64,000 nt of DNA from Enterobacter cancerogenus. Its GTDB lineage: Bacteria > Pseudomonadota > Gammaproteobacteria > Enterobacterales > Enterobacteriaceae. Of the stretch, positions 21,744 to 31,500 are shown piece by piece (within the stretch, counting starts at the first letter, position 1; each line of letters opens with the position of its first letter). The notes under the pieces were generated by a model. It had not been told where the DNA came from and ran no database searches. It was given only the letters and a program-made list of their open reading frames with translations. A program made the translations under genes and the position numbers. Location of the stretch: contig JRUP01000014.1 in the NCBI GenBank assembly GCA_000773965.1, positions 310,001-374,000 on the forward strand. Direction: 5' to 3'.

Positions 21744-21998
21744 TTAAGGCGCGGTATCTGCTTCGAGTTGTAACAGGAAGGTCATCGCGGCTTCGCGACT
21801 GTTGCCGCACATCTCTGCGCTGGGCTGTAAACCTGCACAGACTGCGGGACGCAGCGGAGAACCAAAAATTTTGCAGCGCTGATTGTCATCCAGCTGAACG
21901 CAGCGGGTATTCGCCGGTTTGCCCTGGGGCATGCCGGGAATCGGGGAAGAGATTGAGGGGGCTGTGCAACAGGCACCGCACTGGTCACGACAATACAT
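21744..21998 (-). CDS. yeiW: YkgJ-family cysteine-cluster protein YeiW
   Basis: Small protein of 84 residues with many cysteines arranged as in the YkgJ zinc/iron-binding family: CRDQCGACC near the start, then [17 protein letters not shown] and [11 protein letters not shown]. Function is unknown. Two adjacent ATGs exist (22001 and 21998); I prefer 21998 because it is six bases after AGGAG, and the length then equals E. coli YeiW. A longer frame from 22067 is unlikely. It is divergent from yeiP, as in E. coli. Confidence 0.88.
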   Translation of the reverse strand: MYCRDQCGACCTAPSISSPIPGMPQGKPANTRCVQLDDNQRCKIFGSPLRPAVCAGLQPSAEMCGNSREAAMTFLLQLEADTAP

Positions 21999-22147
21999 CA
22001 TGCGCTCCTGAGGATTTCGTCGCGACAATAGCAGGCTGATGACGGGAATGCCATGCGCGGGCAACAATTTTACACTGCCTCCCTTGCCTGTTTTTCACGG
22101 CGCGAGTAACGTGGCGCGCATTAACCTTTTCACAGCGAGTTATCCCC

Positions 22148-22720
22148 ATGCCAAAGGCAAATGAAATCAAAAAAGGAATGGCTGTTACCTGGAACGGCAA
22201 ACTGTTGCTGGTTAAGGACATTGATGTCCAGAGCCCAAGCGCACGCGGTGCTGCCACCCTCTATAAGATGCGTTTTACCGACGTGCGTACTGGCCTGAAA
22301 GTGGAAGAGCGCTTTAAGGGCGACGATATTATCGATGCCATTCAGCTTAGCCGTCGTGCCGTGACCTTCTCTTATATAGACGGTGACGAGTATGTGTTTA
22401 TGGATGATGAAGATTACACGCCCTATAGCTTCAAGAAAGATCAGATTGAAGAAGAACTGCTGTTCATCCCTGAAGGCGGTATTCCTGGCATCCAGGTGTT
22501 AACGATGGAAGGTCAGGTGCTGGCGCTGGAACTGCCACAGACGGTGGATATGGAAATTGTCGATACTTCACCGGGCATTAAAGGCGCTTCCGCCAGCGCA
22601 CGCACCAAACCCGCGGGCATGAGCACCGGCTTGTCGATCCAGGTGCCGGAATACCTGAGCAATGGCGATCGCATCCGTATTCACGTGGCTGAACGCCGCT
22701 ATATGAGTCGCGCGGACTAA
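22148..22720 (+). CDS. efpL: Elongation factor P-like protein EfpL (YeiP)
   Basis: EF-P paralogue that binds ribosomes stalled on proline-containing and some other motifs and helps restart peptide bond formation. 190 residues with an N-terminal KOW-like domain and two OB-type domains. The loop tip reads [10 protein letters not shown], with Arg33 where EF-P has its modified lysine, the hallmark of YeiP/EfpL. The C-terminal [18 protein letters not shown] is typical. It is 147 bases from divergent yeiW and upstream of yeiR. Confidence 0.96.
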   Translation: MPKANEIKKGMAVTWNGKLLLVKDIDVQSPSARGAATLYKMRFTDVRTGLKVEERFKGDDIIDAIQLSRRAVTFSYIDGDEYVFMDDEDYTPYSFKKDQIEEELLFIPEGGIPGIQVLTMEGQVLALELPQTVDMEIVDTSPGIKGASASARTKPAGMSTGLSIQVPEYLSNGDRIRIHVAERRYMSRAD

Positions 22721-22747
22721 CCGCACGATTTTATCCGGCCGCTGAAG

Positions 22748-22766
22748 GTTGTTATAGTATAACAAC
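22748..22766. promoter_or_regulatory. Zur box upstream of yeiR
   Basis: GTTGTTATA-G-TATAACAAC is a perfect 9+1+9 palindrome containing the core GTTATANTATAAC of the gamma-proteobacterial Zur consensus. It lies 50 bases upstream of the yeiR start, just after yeiP. A COG0523 GTPase is a typical Zur target, so zinc-starvation induction is likely. Confidence 0.82.
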
Positions 22767-22815
22767 GTCGTGCGCGCCGGGTATGTTGTCCGCGCGCCTG
22801 AAAATGGAGCCTGTA

Positions 22816-23790
22816 ATGACGCGCGTTAATGTAATCACCGGATTTCTCGGCAGCGGTAAAACCACCACCCTGCTGCATCTGTTAGCCCACAAACCCGCCA
22901 ATGAGAATTGGGCGATTCTGGTTAACGAGTTTGGCGAAGTGGGTATTGACGGCGCACTGCTCGCCGATCGTGGTGCCACGCTGAAGGAAATTCCTGGCGG
23001 TTGCATGTGTTGTGTGAACGGCCTGCCGCTGCAAGTCGGACTCAATATGCTGCTCAAGCAAAATAAGCCCGACCGTCTGATTATCGAACCCACCGGCCTT
23101 GGCCACCCTAAACAACTGCTGGATATGCTGCGTGCCGCCGTGTATCAACCCTGGATTCAGGTTGATGCCACCATCACGCTGCTCGATCCCCGTCAGTTAG
23201 CCGATGCGCGTGTTGTCGAGAATGAAAACTTCCGCGATCAGCTCACCGCTGCCGATATTGTCGTCGCCAATAAAAGCGATCGCTGGAGCGAGGAAGATCG
23301 TCAGCGTTTGCAGCAATGGCAGCAGCATAATCTGGGCGATCGCCAACTGGTCGAATCCGCGTGGGGTAACGTTGATCCCGCGTTACTGTGCCAGTCCGCA
23401 TTGGCGGATCGTGCGGTTCCTGAAGCGGCCCATCATCATCATACTTCACGGCCAAAAGGGTTGGCGGCACTGAAACTTGAGGGTTCCGCACGCTGGCGCC
23501 GTGCATTGAATGAAGGCCAGGGCTACGCATCCTGTGGCTGGATTTTTGATGGCGATACGGTGTTCGATACCATTCCGGCGCTAGAGTGGGCGCGGCTTGC
23601 ACCGGTGGATCGCGTTAAAGGCGTACTGCGCACGCCAGACGGTCTGGTGAATATCAATCGTCAGGGTGACGACTTCTTTATGGAAACACGCACCACCACG
23701 CCACCGGACAGCCGCATTGAGTTAATCCACCACCAACCCGTTGACTGGAACGTTTTGCAAACAACCTTGTTGAGGATTCGTTTAAATTAG
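22816..23790 (+). CDS. yeiR: COG0523-family zinc-binding GTPase YeiR
   Basis: G3E-family GTPase (COG0523), thought to be a metallochaperone that delivers zinc when the metal is scarce. Start at 22816 gives 324 residues (MTRVNVITGFLGSGKTTTLL), with GGAG upstream. P-loop GFLGSGKT at 9-16, metal motif GGCMCCVNG (C64, C66, C67), NKSD base-recognition motif near 155, a short His cluster (AAHHHHT, about residue 205), and a C-terminal CobW-C-like domain with GWIFDGD and RVKGVLRT. The palindromic Zur box 50 bases upstream supports zinc control. Confidence 0.93.
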   Translation: MTRVNVITGFLGSGKTTTLLHLLAHKPANENWAILVNEFGEVGIDGALLADRGATLKEIPGGCMCCVNGLPLQVGLNMLLKQNKPDRLIIEPTGLGHPKQLLDMLRAAVYQPWIQVDATITLLDPRQLADARVVENENFRDQLTAADIVVANKSDRWSEEDRQRLQQWQQHNLGDRQLVESAWGNVDPALLCQSALADRAVPEAAHHHHTSRPKGLAALKLEGSARWRRALNEGQGYASCGWIFDGDTVFDTIPALEWARLAPVDRVKGVLRTPDGLVNINRQGDDFFMETRTTTPPDSRIELIHHQPVDWNVLQTTLLRIRLN

Positions 23791-23835
23791 CTGCGTTAGG
23801 TTTCCCCGTTATTTTTCTTTTTGAGTCTATTTTTT

Positions 23836-24543
23836 ATGCGCGCGTCTCGTTTAATCACCATCCTGCTGCTCAATGCACTGGGGATCATGCTGTTCTTTTC
23901 GTGGTACCTGCCGCCGGACCATGGCTTCTGGTTTGGTATCGACAAAGCCATCTTCTATAGCTTCAACGATCGGATGGTGGATCACCACGGCTTCGCTTTA
24001 CTGGTGGCGATCACCAATTTCCGTGGTTTTGACGCGGTATCGCTGCTGGCGATGGGTCTGCTGTATCTCTGGTTCTGGCGTCGTGAAACGCCGCAAGGCC
24101 GCCGCCGTATGCTGGCCATTGGCATTACCATGCTGCTCACCGCTGTGGTGCTGAATCAACTGGGTCATTTGATCCCGGTGCAACACGCCAGCCCAACGCT
24201 GTTCTTTGATAACGTGCATCGCGTGAGTGAACTGACCGGGATTCCGGCGAAAGATGCTTCCAGCGATAGCTTCCCTGGCGATCACGGCATGATGTTGATT
24301 ATTTTCGCCTGCTTTATGTGGCGTTATTTCGGCTTCCGCGCTTTCCTGGTAGGTTTGGTGATTGTGGTGGTGTTCGCTCTGCCGCGCGTGATGGCCGGTG
24401 CGCACTGGTTTACGGATATTGCCGTGGGATCGATGTCGGTCATTCTGGTGGGATTGAGCTGGTGTTTATTAACTCCGCTCAGTGACAAACTGGTGAATTG
24501 GCTCAATCGCGCCCTGCCTGGGAAATATAAGCCACGCACATAA
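23836..24543 (+). CDS. lpxT: Kdo2-lipid A phosphotransferase LpxT
   Basis: Inner-membrane enzyme that transfers a phosphate from undecaprenyl diphosphate to the 1-position of lipid A on the periplasmic side, recycling the carrier lipid. I start at the ATG 23836 (MRASRLITILLLNALG), giving 235 residues; an upstream TTG at 23821 adds five residues but is less likely. Six hydrophobic segments and the PAP2 phosphatase signature are present: KDASSDSFPGDH (motif 2) and RVMAGAHWFTDIAVG (motif 3). In E. coli LpxT is inhibited by the small protein PmrR; I did not find pmrR in this window. Confidence 0.93.
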   Translation: MRASRLITILLLNALGIMLFFSWYLPPDHGFWFGIDKAIFYSFNDRMVDHHGFALLVAITNFRGFDAVSLLAMGLLYLWFWRRETPQGRRRMLAIGITMLLTAVVLNQLGHLIPVQHASPTLFFDNVHRVSELTGIPAKDASSDSFPGDHGMMLIIFACFMWRYFGFRAFLVGLVIVVVFALPRVMAGAHWFTDIAVGSMSVILVGLSWCLLTPLSDKLVNWLNRALPGKYKPRT

Positions 24544-24547
24544 TTGT

Positions 24548-24592
24548 TAAGCGCGGATGACAATAAGCAGAAAAGTCGATCATCCGCGCTTA
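24548..24592. repeat. 13-bp perfect inverted repeat after lpxT
   Basis: TAAGCGCGGATGA and TCATCCGCGCTTA flank a 19-base loop, beginning 4 bases after the lpxT stop. There is no T-run, so it is a poor intrinsic terminator but a stable RNA hairpin that could protect lpxT mRNA. Confidence 0.6.
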
Positions 24593-25059
24593 TCGAATTC
24601 AGAAATACATTATTAGCAGGCTAACGTTTTTCTATTAAAAGAAAACATTATGATGCAAAACGCGTAACAATCGCCTTTTTCCTGGCTTGTCCAGCCAGAA
24701 GCCTCTCAAAATCAGCCCTAGCGCCGGAATTAGCCCCTGAAAACCCGCCTTATTGGCTATTAAATCGCTACCAATCGTTGATAAAGTAACCATTGTGTTA
24801 CGGATTGATTTCACATCAATAAAAGCTATAAAAATTTATATAAAAGCACTCGCCACGCGGTCTGTAATCGGTTAACCTCAAACGCGATTACTTAGAGTGC
24901 AGCATAAAATTCGGTGCCTTATGCAACAAAAATGTGTTCATTAACACATTTTAGTAATTAAGGAATTGTCTTAAGCCTTAGCTCTTATTAATCTCAAACC
25001 CGTTTTGTCATCTGGCTGGCGACATTGTGTCGTAAGGACTTCAAAGGAACACACGTATA
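24593..25059 (+). promoter_or_regulatory. AT-rich mepS leader/promoter region
   Basis: This 467-base stretch contains no credible gene. A plausible sigma-70 promoter is TTGATT (24805-24810), 16-base spacer, TATAAA (24827-24832), implying a leader of more than 200 bases before mepS. A GTAAC-CATTGT-GTTAC dyad lies at about 24786-24801 just upstream. A 10-bp hairpin AAAATGTGTT/AACACATTTT with loop CATT (24929-24952) sits inside the predicted leader. The leader is a candidate for post-transcriptional control. Confidence 0.5.
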
Positions 25060-25635
25060 ATGGTCAAGTCTCAACCAATACTGAGATACCTCAGGCGGAT
25101 CCTTCCCGCAGTAGCATTAGCAACACTCTTATCGGCATGTAGTAGTACGCATAACGGTCAGAACGCGAATAACGAGAATCATGAAGTTAACAACCAGAAT
25201 GGTTTTTTACTTCAAGCGTCTCAGGACGAATTTGAACAAATGGTGCAGAATGTGGACGTTAAGTCCCGCATCATGGAGCAGTACAGTGACTGGAAAGGTG
25301 TTCGTTATCGCTTAGGCGGCGACACCAAACGCGGCATTGATTGTTCTGCTTTTGTTCAGCGCACCTTTCGCGAGCAGTTCGGTTTAGATTTACCCCGTTC
25401 AACGTCAGAACAGCAGGATACGGGCAAAGAGATTTCTCGCGGCAAACTGCGCCCGGGTGATTTAGTGCTGTTCCGTGCCGGTTCTACCGGACGACACGTT
25501 GGCATCTATCTGGGTAACGATAACTTCGTTCACGCGTCCACCAGCAGTGGTGTGATGATCTCCAGTTTAAACGACAGTTACTGGAAAACGCGTTACCGTG
25601 AAGCCCGCAGGGTTTTAGCTAAAAACCCTAGCTAA
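25060..25635 (+). CDS. mepS: Murein DD-endopeptidase MepS (Spr), NlpC/P60 lipoprotein
   Basis: Outer-membrane lipoprotein that cuts meso-DAP-D-Ala crosslinks so peptidoglycan can expand; its level is set in E. coli by NlpI-Prc proteolysis. 191 residues: signal with lipobox LLSAC (lipidated C27), an Asn-rich linker (31-47), and an NlpC/P60 domain with catalytic C95 (GIDCSAFVQ), H146 (GRHVGIYLG) and H158 (NFVHAS). Start at 25060 after AAAGGAAC. A strong terminator follows. Confidence 0.97.
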   Translation: MVKSQPILRYLRRILPAVALATLLSACSSTHNGQNANNENHEVNNQNGFLLQASQDEFEQMVQNVDVKSRIMEQYSDWKGVRYRLGGDTKRGIDCSAFVQRTFREQFGLDLPRSTSEQQDTGKEISRGKLRPGDLVLFRAGSTGRHVGIYLGNDNFVHASTSSGVMISSLNDSYWKTRYREARRVLAKNPS

Positions 25636-25676
25636 CGTATCCTTTTGAAGATCCTCTCAGCCAGAGAATCAGAAAA

Positions 25677-25700
25677 CGCTGCCCAGGCAGCGTTTTTTTT
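25677..25700 (+). terminator. Rho-independent terminator of mepS
   Basis: Stem CGCTGCC/GGCAGCG with a two-base apex (in practice a small loop) followed by eight T residues, about 40 bases after the mepS stop. Confidence 0.92.
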
Positions 25701-25754
25701 CGCCTGCCGTTTCTTAACACAAATCCGATAGATAAAAAGTAATTGAGAATCAGA

Positions 25755-25790
25755 AATATAACGAGACTTTTCGCGCTTCCTCGTTATATT
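25755..25790. repeat. 11-bp perfect inverted repeat upstream of pdeN
   Basis: AATATAACGAG and CTCGTTATATT flank a 14-base GC-richer loop, about 135 bases before pdeN. No T-run follows. The AT-rich arms could be an operator or an RNA hairpin in the pdeN leader. Confidence 0.5.
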
Positions 25791-25924
25791 CTCGTTTGCT
25801 TACTGGCAGCAAATTGTTGCGTCTTCGTCGGCTGAAAAAACCCGTCCTGATGCAATGTTTTACGCCAGACACCAGCGAGCAGTAGTGCACGATTTACATA
25901 ATAATAATGGCGCCATAAAGGGGA

Positions 25925-27499
25925 ATGCACTCCATGCCACTGTCGGGGACGTTAAAACGTCATGCAACCTATTCGCGCCGTATCGCCTGGAGTAGTGCGA
26001 TCATCGGCGGTGTGTTTTTTCTGTTGTTTGTCATCGTACTGCTGACGCTCACCTGGCAAAAACGAGTACAACAACATGAACAGTTGCTGATCCATAGCCG
26101 CGACGATCTACAACAGGTGATGTCGACCCTGGTGGATACCCTTTATCCATTGCAACAATACACCCAGCTTGAATGCAGTAGCGTCAGCCGCGAACTCACT
26201 TCACGTGCCGCCTTTGCCGGCAATATCCGCGCGATTTTGCTGGTACGTAACAGTAATGCCTATTGTTCATCTGCTACCGGCGCCTTTCTGCTGCCTGCGA
26301 ATGATATTTCTCCACAATCGGAGCTGGAGCGCGATCGCGATTTACGCTTACTGGAAGGCACGCCCCTCTTGCCAACCAAACCGGCGCTGGCGTTGTGGAT
26401 GAAGAATCCAGGCTCAGCTGAGACCGGCATTCTCGCCACCATGAATATCAGCCTGACGCCTTATCAGCTGCTGGCTTCTTATCATCCCGAAATCACCGGT
26501 ATGGCGTTGGTGATTGGCGATAAAGCCCTGCTGAGTGGCAAGAATCAGGTGGTGAACATCCACGATTTACCACCAGCCTTGAAAGAAATGAGTTTTAAAG
26601 ATAATGGCATGCGCTTCGTGCTGTACGGTACGACGCTGGCGCAACGCGATTATCATCTGATCCTGCTGACTGGCCTCCTCTCAGCCCTGTTTATGAGTGC
26701 GGGCAGCTGGCTGCTGCTGACGCTGTATCAGCGTCCTGGCAAAGAGATTATGCAGGGCATTAAACGTGGTCAGTTTCATGTTGAATATCAGCCCCTGGTC
26801 ACCGCCCACGATGGGCAACCGTACGGCGTTGAAGCACTACTGCGCTGGACACATCCCACCGAGGGAATGATTCCCCCCGATGCCTTCATTAGCAACGCCG
26901 AAGCGCAAAATCTGATTATTCCCCTGACTCAGCATTTGTTTAAGCTGGTGGCACGCGATGCGAAGTTCCTCTGCCAGCAACTGCCGCGCGGCACGCGTAT
27001 GAGCCTGAACCTTTCCCCTCTGCATCTCGCATCAGAAAGTTTTCGTCAGCATGTGCAGGAGTGGATTGCCGACATGCCAAAAGACCACTTCAACTATGTT
27101 TTTGAAATCACCGAACGCACCATGGTGGGCGAAAGAAATGCTGGCGAGATTTTTGCCTGGCTGCATGAGCAGGATATTAAGATTGCCATCGATGACTTCG
27201 GCACTGGCCACAGCGCATTGATCTATCTTGAACGCTATCCGTTTGACTACCTCAAAATTGATCGCGGTTTTGTACAGAGTATTGGTACCGAAACGGTGAC
27301 CTCACCGGTACTGGACGCGGTATTGCTGCTGGCGAAGAAGCTCAATCTCAAAACCGTGGCAGAAGGCGTTGAAACCGGCGATCAGGCAGCGTGGCTGGTG
27401 AACCGCGGGGTGACACATCTGCAGGGATATTTATTCAGCCGCCCGCTGCGTCCGGAAAACCTGATCAGTTATTACCAACGTCAGGCCGCACTCGGTTAA
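25925..27499 (+). CDS. pdeN: CSS-motif c-di-GMP phosphodiesterase PdeN (Rtn-like)
   Basis: Inner-membrane enzyme predicted to hydrolyse cyclic di-GMP. 524 residues: first transmembrane helix near 20-45, a periplasmic CSS domain with the redox-type motif YCSSATGAF (about residues 112-120), a second helix near 245-265 (LILLTGLLSALFMSAGSWLLL), and a cytoplasmic EAL domain with VEALLRWTHP, NLSPLHL, EITERTM, AIDDFGTGHSALIYL and TVAEGVET. These are the residues needed for catalysis, so it should be active. Gene order after mepS matches E. coli. The start may instead be the ATG at 25934, which is better spaced from AAGGGG. Confidence 0.92.
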   Translation: MHSMPLSGTLKRHATYSRRIAWSSAIIGGVFFLLFVIVLLTLTWQKRVQQHEQLLIHSRDDLQQVMSTLVDTLYPLQQYTQLECSSVSRELTSRAAFAGNIRAILLVRNSNAYCSSATGAFLLPANDISPQSELERDRDLRLLEGTPLLPTKPALALWMKNPGSAETGILATMNISLTPYQLLASYHPEITGMALVIGDKALLSGKNQVVNIHDLPPALKEMSFKDNGMRFVLYGTTLAQRDYHLILLTGLLSALFMSAGSWLLLTLYQRPGKEIMQGIKRGQFHVEYQPLVTAHDGQPYGVEALLRWTHPTEGMIPPDAFISNAEAQNLIIPLTQHLFKLVARDAKFLCQQLPRGTRMSLNLSPLHLASESFRQHVQEWIADMPKDHFNYVFEITERTMVGERNAGEIFAWLHEQDIKIAIDDFGTGHSALIYLERYPFDYLKIDRGFVQSIGTETVTSPVLDAVLLLAKKLNLKTVAEGVETGDQAAWLVNRGVTHLQGYLFSRPLRPENLISYYQRQAALG

Positions 27500-27564
27500 C
27501 GTCACGCTATCGTCACGAAACTGCTACCATTCAGTGCGGATTATTTAAGGAGAGCGCCCCACTT

Positions 27565-29373
27565 ATGCTGCTGCGTCTTGTCACCGCGTTGTTGGTTTGT
27601 AGCGCCATCGCGCCACTGCATGCGGAAACCATCAATGAGAGTTATGCCTTTGCCAAGCTGGGCGAACCGAAGTATGTGGTGAATTTCACTCATTATGATT
27701 ACGCGAATCCCGCTGCGCCTAAAGGCGGCAAGATGACCATCGCGGTGGTGGGCACTTACGATAACTTCAATCGCTTTGCTTCACGCGGTAATCCTGGCGT
27801 CGGCACCGATACGCTGTATGACGGGCTGTTCACCACCTCCGATGATGAGCCCGGCAGTTACTATCCACTGATTGCTGAATCCGCCCGTTATCCCAGCGAT
27901 TATCACTGGATGGAAGTGTCCATCAATCCGCATGCGCGTTTTCAGGACGGCAGCCCGATAACCGCCAAAGATGTTGCCTTCACCTTCCAGAAATTTATGA
28001 CCGAAGGGGTGCCACAATTTCGCGTGGCGTTTCGTGGGGTTGAAGTGAAAGCGCTCAACAATCTCACCGTGCGTATCGACATGCCGAAACCGGACAAGGA
28101 CATGATCCTGAGCTGGCTAACGCTGCCGGTTTTGCCGCAAGCCTTCTGGCAGAATAAAAAATTTAATGAGCCGATCGGCTATCCCCCGCTTTCCAGCGGC
28201 CCCTATCGCATCACGTCTTATAAGCCAGGCCAGTTCATTCAATACAGTCGGGTGAAAAACTACTGGGCGGCAAATCTGCCGGTCAATCGGGGACGTTTTA
28301 ACTTTGATACGCTGCGCTACGATTACTATCTTGACGACAACGTCGCTTTTGAAGCCTTCAAAGCCGGCGCCTCCGATCTGCGCGAAGAGGGGTCGGCGAA
28401 GAAGTGGGCCACACAATACCGTGGGCGCAACTTTGATAGCCACGCCATCGTGAAATCGACCACGCCAAATACCGTCTCTACCGATACTCGCTGGCTGGCC
28501 TTTAACAATGAAAAACCGCTGTTTGCCGATCGTCGTGTGCGTGAGGCGCTGACGCTGGCATTTGATTTCGAGTGGATGAACAAAGCGCTGTTTTACGGGG
28601 CCTACAAACGCACTGACAGCTATTTCCAGAACACCGCTTATGCGGCCAAAGGCTACCCGAAAGCGGACCAGCTCATTCTGCTGGCACCGTATAAAGCACA
28701 GTTGCCTGCTGAAGTGTTCAACAACGAATACGCACCGCCGCGTTCAGAGGGCAGCGGCTTCGATCGCGGTAATCTGCTAAAAGCCATGACGCTGCTGAAA
28801 GAAGCGGGCTGGCAGATTAAAAATCAGCAGCTGGTGAACGATAAAACCGGTCAGCCCTTCCGCTTTGAACTGCTGATGCGCAGCGGCACGCAGAACGACT
28901 GGGCGCTGCCGTTCCAGCATAGCTTGCAGCGTCTGGGGATTCAGGTAGAGTTGCGGCAAATTGATAGCTCGCAGTATTTGCGCCGTTTGCGCGAAGGCGA
29001 TTACGATATGATCCCCTCGCTTTATTACGCAATGCCTTCGCCTTCCACCAGCCTGCGTACCATTTGGCAGTCGCAATACATCGACTCCTCCTGGAACACC
29101 CCTCGGGTAAAAGATCCCATCGTGGACCATTTCGTGCAGCAGATCGTCGATCATCAGGGCGATGAAAAAGCCCTGCTGCCGCTGGGTCAGGCGCTGGATC
29201 GTATTCTGTTATGGAATGCCTATATGATCCCGATGTGGTACAACGCCGAACAGAGGCTGGCATACTGGGATAAATTTTCCCGCCCTGAAATCAAACCCGC
29301 GTATGCAACCGGGTTAGAGAACTGGTGGTATGACGTGAACAAAGCCGCACAATTGCCGGCCGACAGACGCTGA
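27565..29373 (+). CDS. yejA: Peptide ABC transporter substrate-binding protein YejA
   Basis: Periplasmic SBP_bac_5 (OppA/DppA-like) protein of the YejABEF importer, which takes up peptides and in E. coli brings in microcin C and similar peptide-nucleotides. Start at 27565 after AAGGAGAG gives 602 residues with signal peptide [20 protein letters not shown] before [12 protein letters not shown]_5 landmarks such as [16 protein letters not shown] and [18 protein letters not shown] are present. First gene of a tight yejABEF operon; yejB starts 10 bases later. Confidence 0.96.
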   Translation: MLLRLVTALLVCSAIAPLHAETINESYAFAKLGEPKYVVNFTHYDYANPAAPKGGKMTIAVVGTYDNFNRFASRGNPGVGTDTLYDGLFTTSDDEPGSYYPLIAESARYPSDYHWMEVSINPHARFQDGSPITAKDVAFTFQKFMTEGVPQFRVAFRGVEVKALNNLTVRIDMPKPDKDMILSWLTLPVLPQAFWQNKKFNEPIGYPPLSSGPYRITSYKPGQFIQYSRVKNYWAANLPVNRGRFNFDTLRYDYYLDDNVAFEAFKAGASDLREEGSAKKWATQYRGRNFDSHAIVKSTTPNTVSTDTRWLAFNNEKPLFADRRVREALTLAFDFEWMNKALFYGAYKRTDSYFQNTAYAAKGYPKADQLILLAPYKAQLPAEVFNNEYAPPRSEGSGFDRGNLLKAMTLLKEAGWQIKNQQLVNDKTGQPFRFELLMRSGTQNDWALPFQHSLQRLGIQVELRQIDSSQYLRRLREGDYDMIPSLYYAMPSPSTSLRTIWQSQYIDSSWNTPRVKDPIVDHFVQQIVDHQGDEKALLPLGQALDRILLWNAYMIPMWYNAEQRLAYWDKFSRPEIKPAYATGLENWWYDVNKAAQLPADRR

Positions 29374-29383
29374 GGAGAGCGGT

Positions 29384-30475
29384 TTGGGTTCCTATTTCCT
29401 GCGCAGGTTGCTGCTGATTATTCCCACACTGTGGGCGATCATCACCCTGAACTTTTTTATCGTGCAGATTGCGCCCGGTGGACCGGTGGATCAGGCGCTG
29501 GCGAATGCGCAATTTGGTCATAGCTCCGGTTTTTCCTCGGGTAGTGCTGGAGATGTCGGCGGGCGCGGTGCGCTGGCGCATGATAATCCGGGCGACAGCC
29601 AATATCGCGGCGCGCGTGGCCTCGATCCTGAGGTGATTGCCGAGATCAAACACCGCTACGGTTTTGATAAACCGCTGCTGCAGCGCTATGGCGAAATGCT
29701 GTGGAACTATATTCGTTTTGATTTTGGCGACAGTCTGTTCCGCAGCGCCTCGGTGCTGCAGCTGATCAAAGAGAGCTTGCCGGTTTCCATCAGCCTGGGC
29801 TTGTGGAGTACGTTGATCATTTATCTGGTCTCGATTCCGTTAGGGATTAAAAAGGCAGTGCGCAACGGCAGCGCTTTCGATATCTGGAGCAGTACCTTTA
29901 TCATCATTGGTTACTCCATCCCGGCCTTTCTCTTCGGCATCATGCTGATTGTGCTGTTTGCCGGGGGCAGCTATTTCGACTGGTTCCCGCTACGCGGTCT
30001 GACCTCACCGCAGTTTGATACGCTGCCGTGGTACAGCAAGATTGGCGACTATCTCTGGCACATCACGCTGCCGGTTCTGGCCACGGTGATCGGCGGTTTT
30101 GCCACGCTCACTATGTTGACCAAAAACTCATTCCTCGATGAGATCCGCAAACAATATGTGGTCACCGCACGCGCCAAAGGACTGGATGAAAAACGTATTT
30201 TATACGGCCACGTGTTTCGCAACGCCATGCTGCTGGTGATCGCCGGTTTCCCTGCCACCTTTATCAGCATGTTCTTTACCAGTTCGGTCTTGATTGAAGT
30301 GATGTTCTCCCTCAACGGACTCGGCTTGCTGGGTTACGATGCCACTATTCAGCGCGACTATCCGGTGATGTTTGGCACGCTGTACATCTTTACGCTGATT
30401 GGCTTGCTGATGAATATTCTCAGCGATCTGACCTATACGCTGGTCGATCCACGCATCGATTTTGAGGGGCGCTAA
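29384..30475 (+). CDS. yejB: Peptide ABC transporter permease YejB
   Basis: DppB-type inner-membrane permease of 363 residues, starting at TTG ([20 protein letters not shown]), with GAGGAG nine bases upstream. The large periplasmic loop after helix 1 is Gly/Ser-rich ([16 protein letters not shown]), and ends at the conserved [20 protein letters not shown]. The EAA coupling loop is [24 protein letters not shown]. The C-terminus [12 protein letters not shown] is characteristic. Its stop shares one base with the yejE ATG. The rare start codon may set a lower level of permease than of YejA. Confidence 0.95.
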   Translation: MGSYFLRRLLLIIPTLWAIITLNFFIVQIAPGGPVDQALANAQFGHSSGFSSGSAGDVGGRGALAHDNPGDSQYRGARGLDPEVIAEIKHRYGFDKPLLQRYGEMLWNYIRFDFGDSLFRSASVLQLIKESLPVSISLGLWSTLIIYLVSIPLGIKKAVRNGSAFDIWSSTFIIIGYSIPAFLFGIMLIVLFAGGSYFDWFPLRGLTSPQFDTLPWYSKIGDYLWHITLPVLATVIGGFATLTMLTKNSFLDEIRKQYVVTARAKGLDEKRILYGHVFRNAMLLVIAGFPATFISMFFTSSVLIEVMFSLNGLGLLGYDATIQRDYPVMFGTLYIFTLIGLLMNILSDLTYTLVDPRIDFEGR

Positions 30476-31500
30476 TGGGTTTATCGCTAATCAACCAGCA
30501 GCGCTGGCAACGCTTTCGCCATAACCGCCGTGGTTACTGGTCGCTGTGGATTTTTTTGCTCATTTTTGTGCTTTCACTCGGTGCGGAGTTACTGGCCAAT
30601 GACAAGCCACTGCTGGTGCACTACCAGCAGCGCTGGTACATGCCGCTGCTGTTCAATTACAGCGAGAGTGATTTTGGCGGCGACTTTGCCACCCCGGCCG
30701 ATTACCAGGACCCGTGGCTAAAACAGCGGATCGATCAGCAGGGATGGGCGCTGTGGGCACCGATTCGTTTCAGTGACAGCACCATTAATTTCGCCACCGA
30801 TGTGCCCTTCCCTTCTCCGCCCTCGAAGCAGAACTGGCTGGGTACTGACGCTAATGGTGGTGATGTACTGGCGCGTTTACTGTACGGCACACGCATCTCG
30901 CTGCTGTTTGGTATCTTACTGACGCTGTTCTCCAGCGTGATCGGCATCGTTATCGGTGCGGTGCAGGGCTATTTTGGTGGTCGCGTTGATCTGGTTGGCC
31001 AGCGTCTGATTGAAGTGTGGTCGGGTATGCCGTCGCTGTTTTTATTGATTCTGCTCTCCAGCGTGATTCAACCCGGCTTCTGGTGGCTATTGCTGGTTAC
31101 CGTGGTGTTTGGCTGGATGAGCCTGGTGAGCGTGGTGCGGGCCGAGTTTCTGCGCACGCGTAACTTTGATTATGTGCGTGCGGCGCGCGCGCTCGGCGTG
31201 AGTGACGGACGCATTATGCTGCGTCACATGCTGCCGAACGCCATGGTGGCCACGCTGACCTTCCTGCCCTTTATTTTATGCGGTTCGATTACCACCCTGA
31301 CCTCACTGGATTTCCTTGGCTTCGGCCTGCCGGTGGGTTCTCCTTCGCTGGGTGAACTGCTGTTACAGGGCAAAAACAACTTACAGGCGCCGTGGCTGGG
31401 ACTTTCCGGCTTCTTCGCCCTCGCGCTGCTCCTCTCGCTGTTGATCTTTATCGGTGAAGCGGTACGTGATGCTTTTGATCCTAGCCGGGGGGTGAAATGA
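30475..31500 (+). CDS. yejE: Peptide ABC transporter permease YejE
   Basis: DppC-type permease partner of YejB, 341 residues. N-terminal OppC-N segment with the first helix (GYWSLWIFLLIFVLSLGAELLAN), a periplasmic stretch, then NWLGTDANGGDVLARLLYGTR, the family signature, and the EAA loop DYVRAARALGVSDGRIMLRHMLPNA. C-terminus EAVRDAFDPSRG is typical. It is coupled to yejB by a one-base overlap and to yejF by a four-base overlap (ATGA). Confidence 0.95.
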   Translation: MGLSLINQQRWQRFRHNRRGYWSLWIFLLIFVLSLGAELLANDKPLLVHYQQRWYMPLLFNYSESDFGGDFATPADYQDPWLKQRIDQQGWALWAPIRFSDSTINFATDVPFPSPPSKQNWLGTDANGGDVLARLLYGTRISLLFGILLTLFSSVIGIVIGAVQGYFGGRVDLVGQRLIEVWSGMPSLFLLILLSSVIQPGFWWLLLVTVVFGWMSLVSVVRAEFLRTRNFDYVRAARALGVSDGRIMLRHMLPNAMVATLTFLPFILCGSITTLTSLDFLGFGLPVGSPSLGELLLQGKNNLQAPWLGLSGFFALALLLSLLIFIGEAVRDAFDPSRGVK

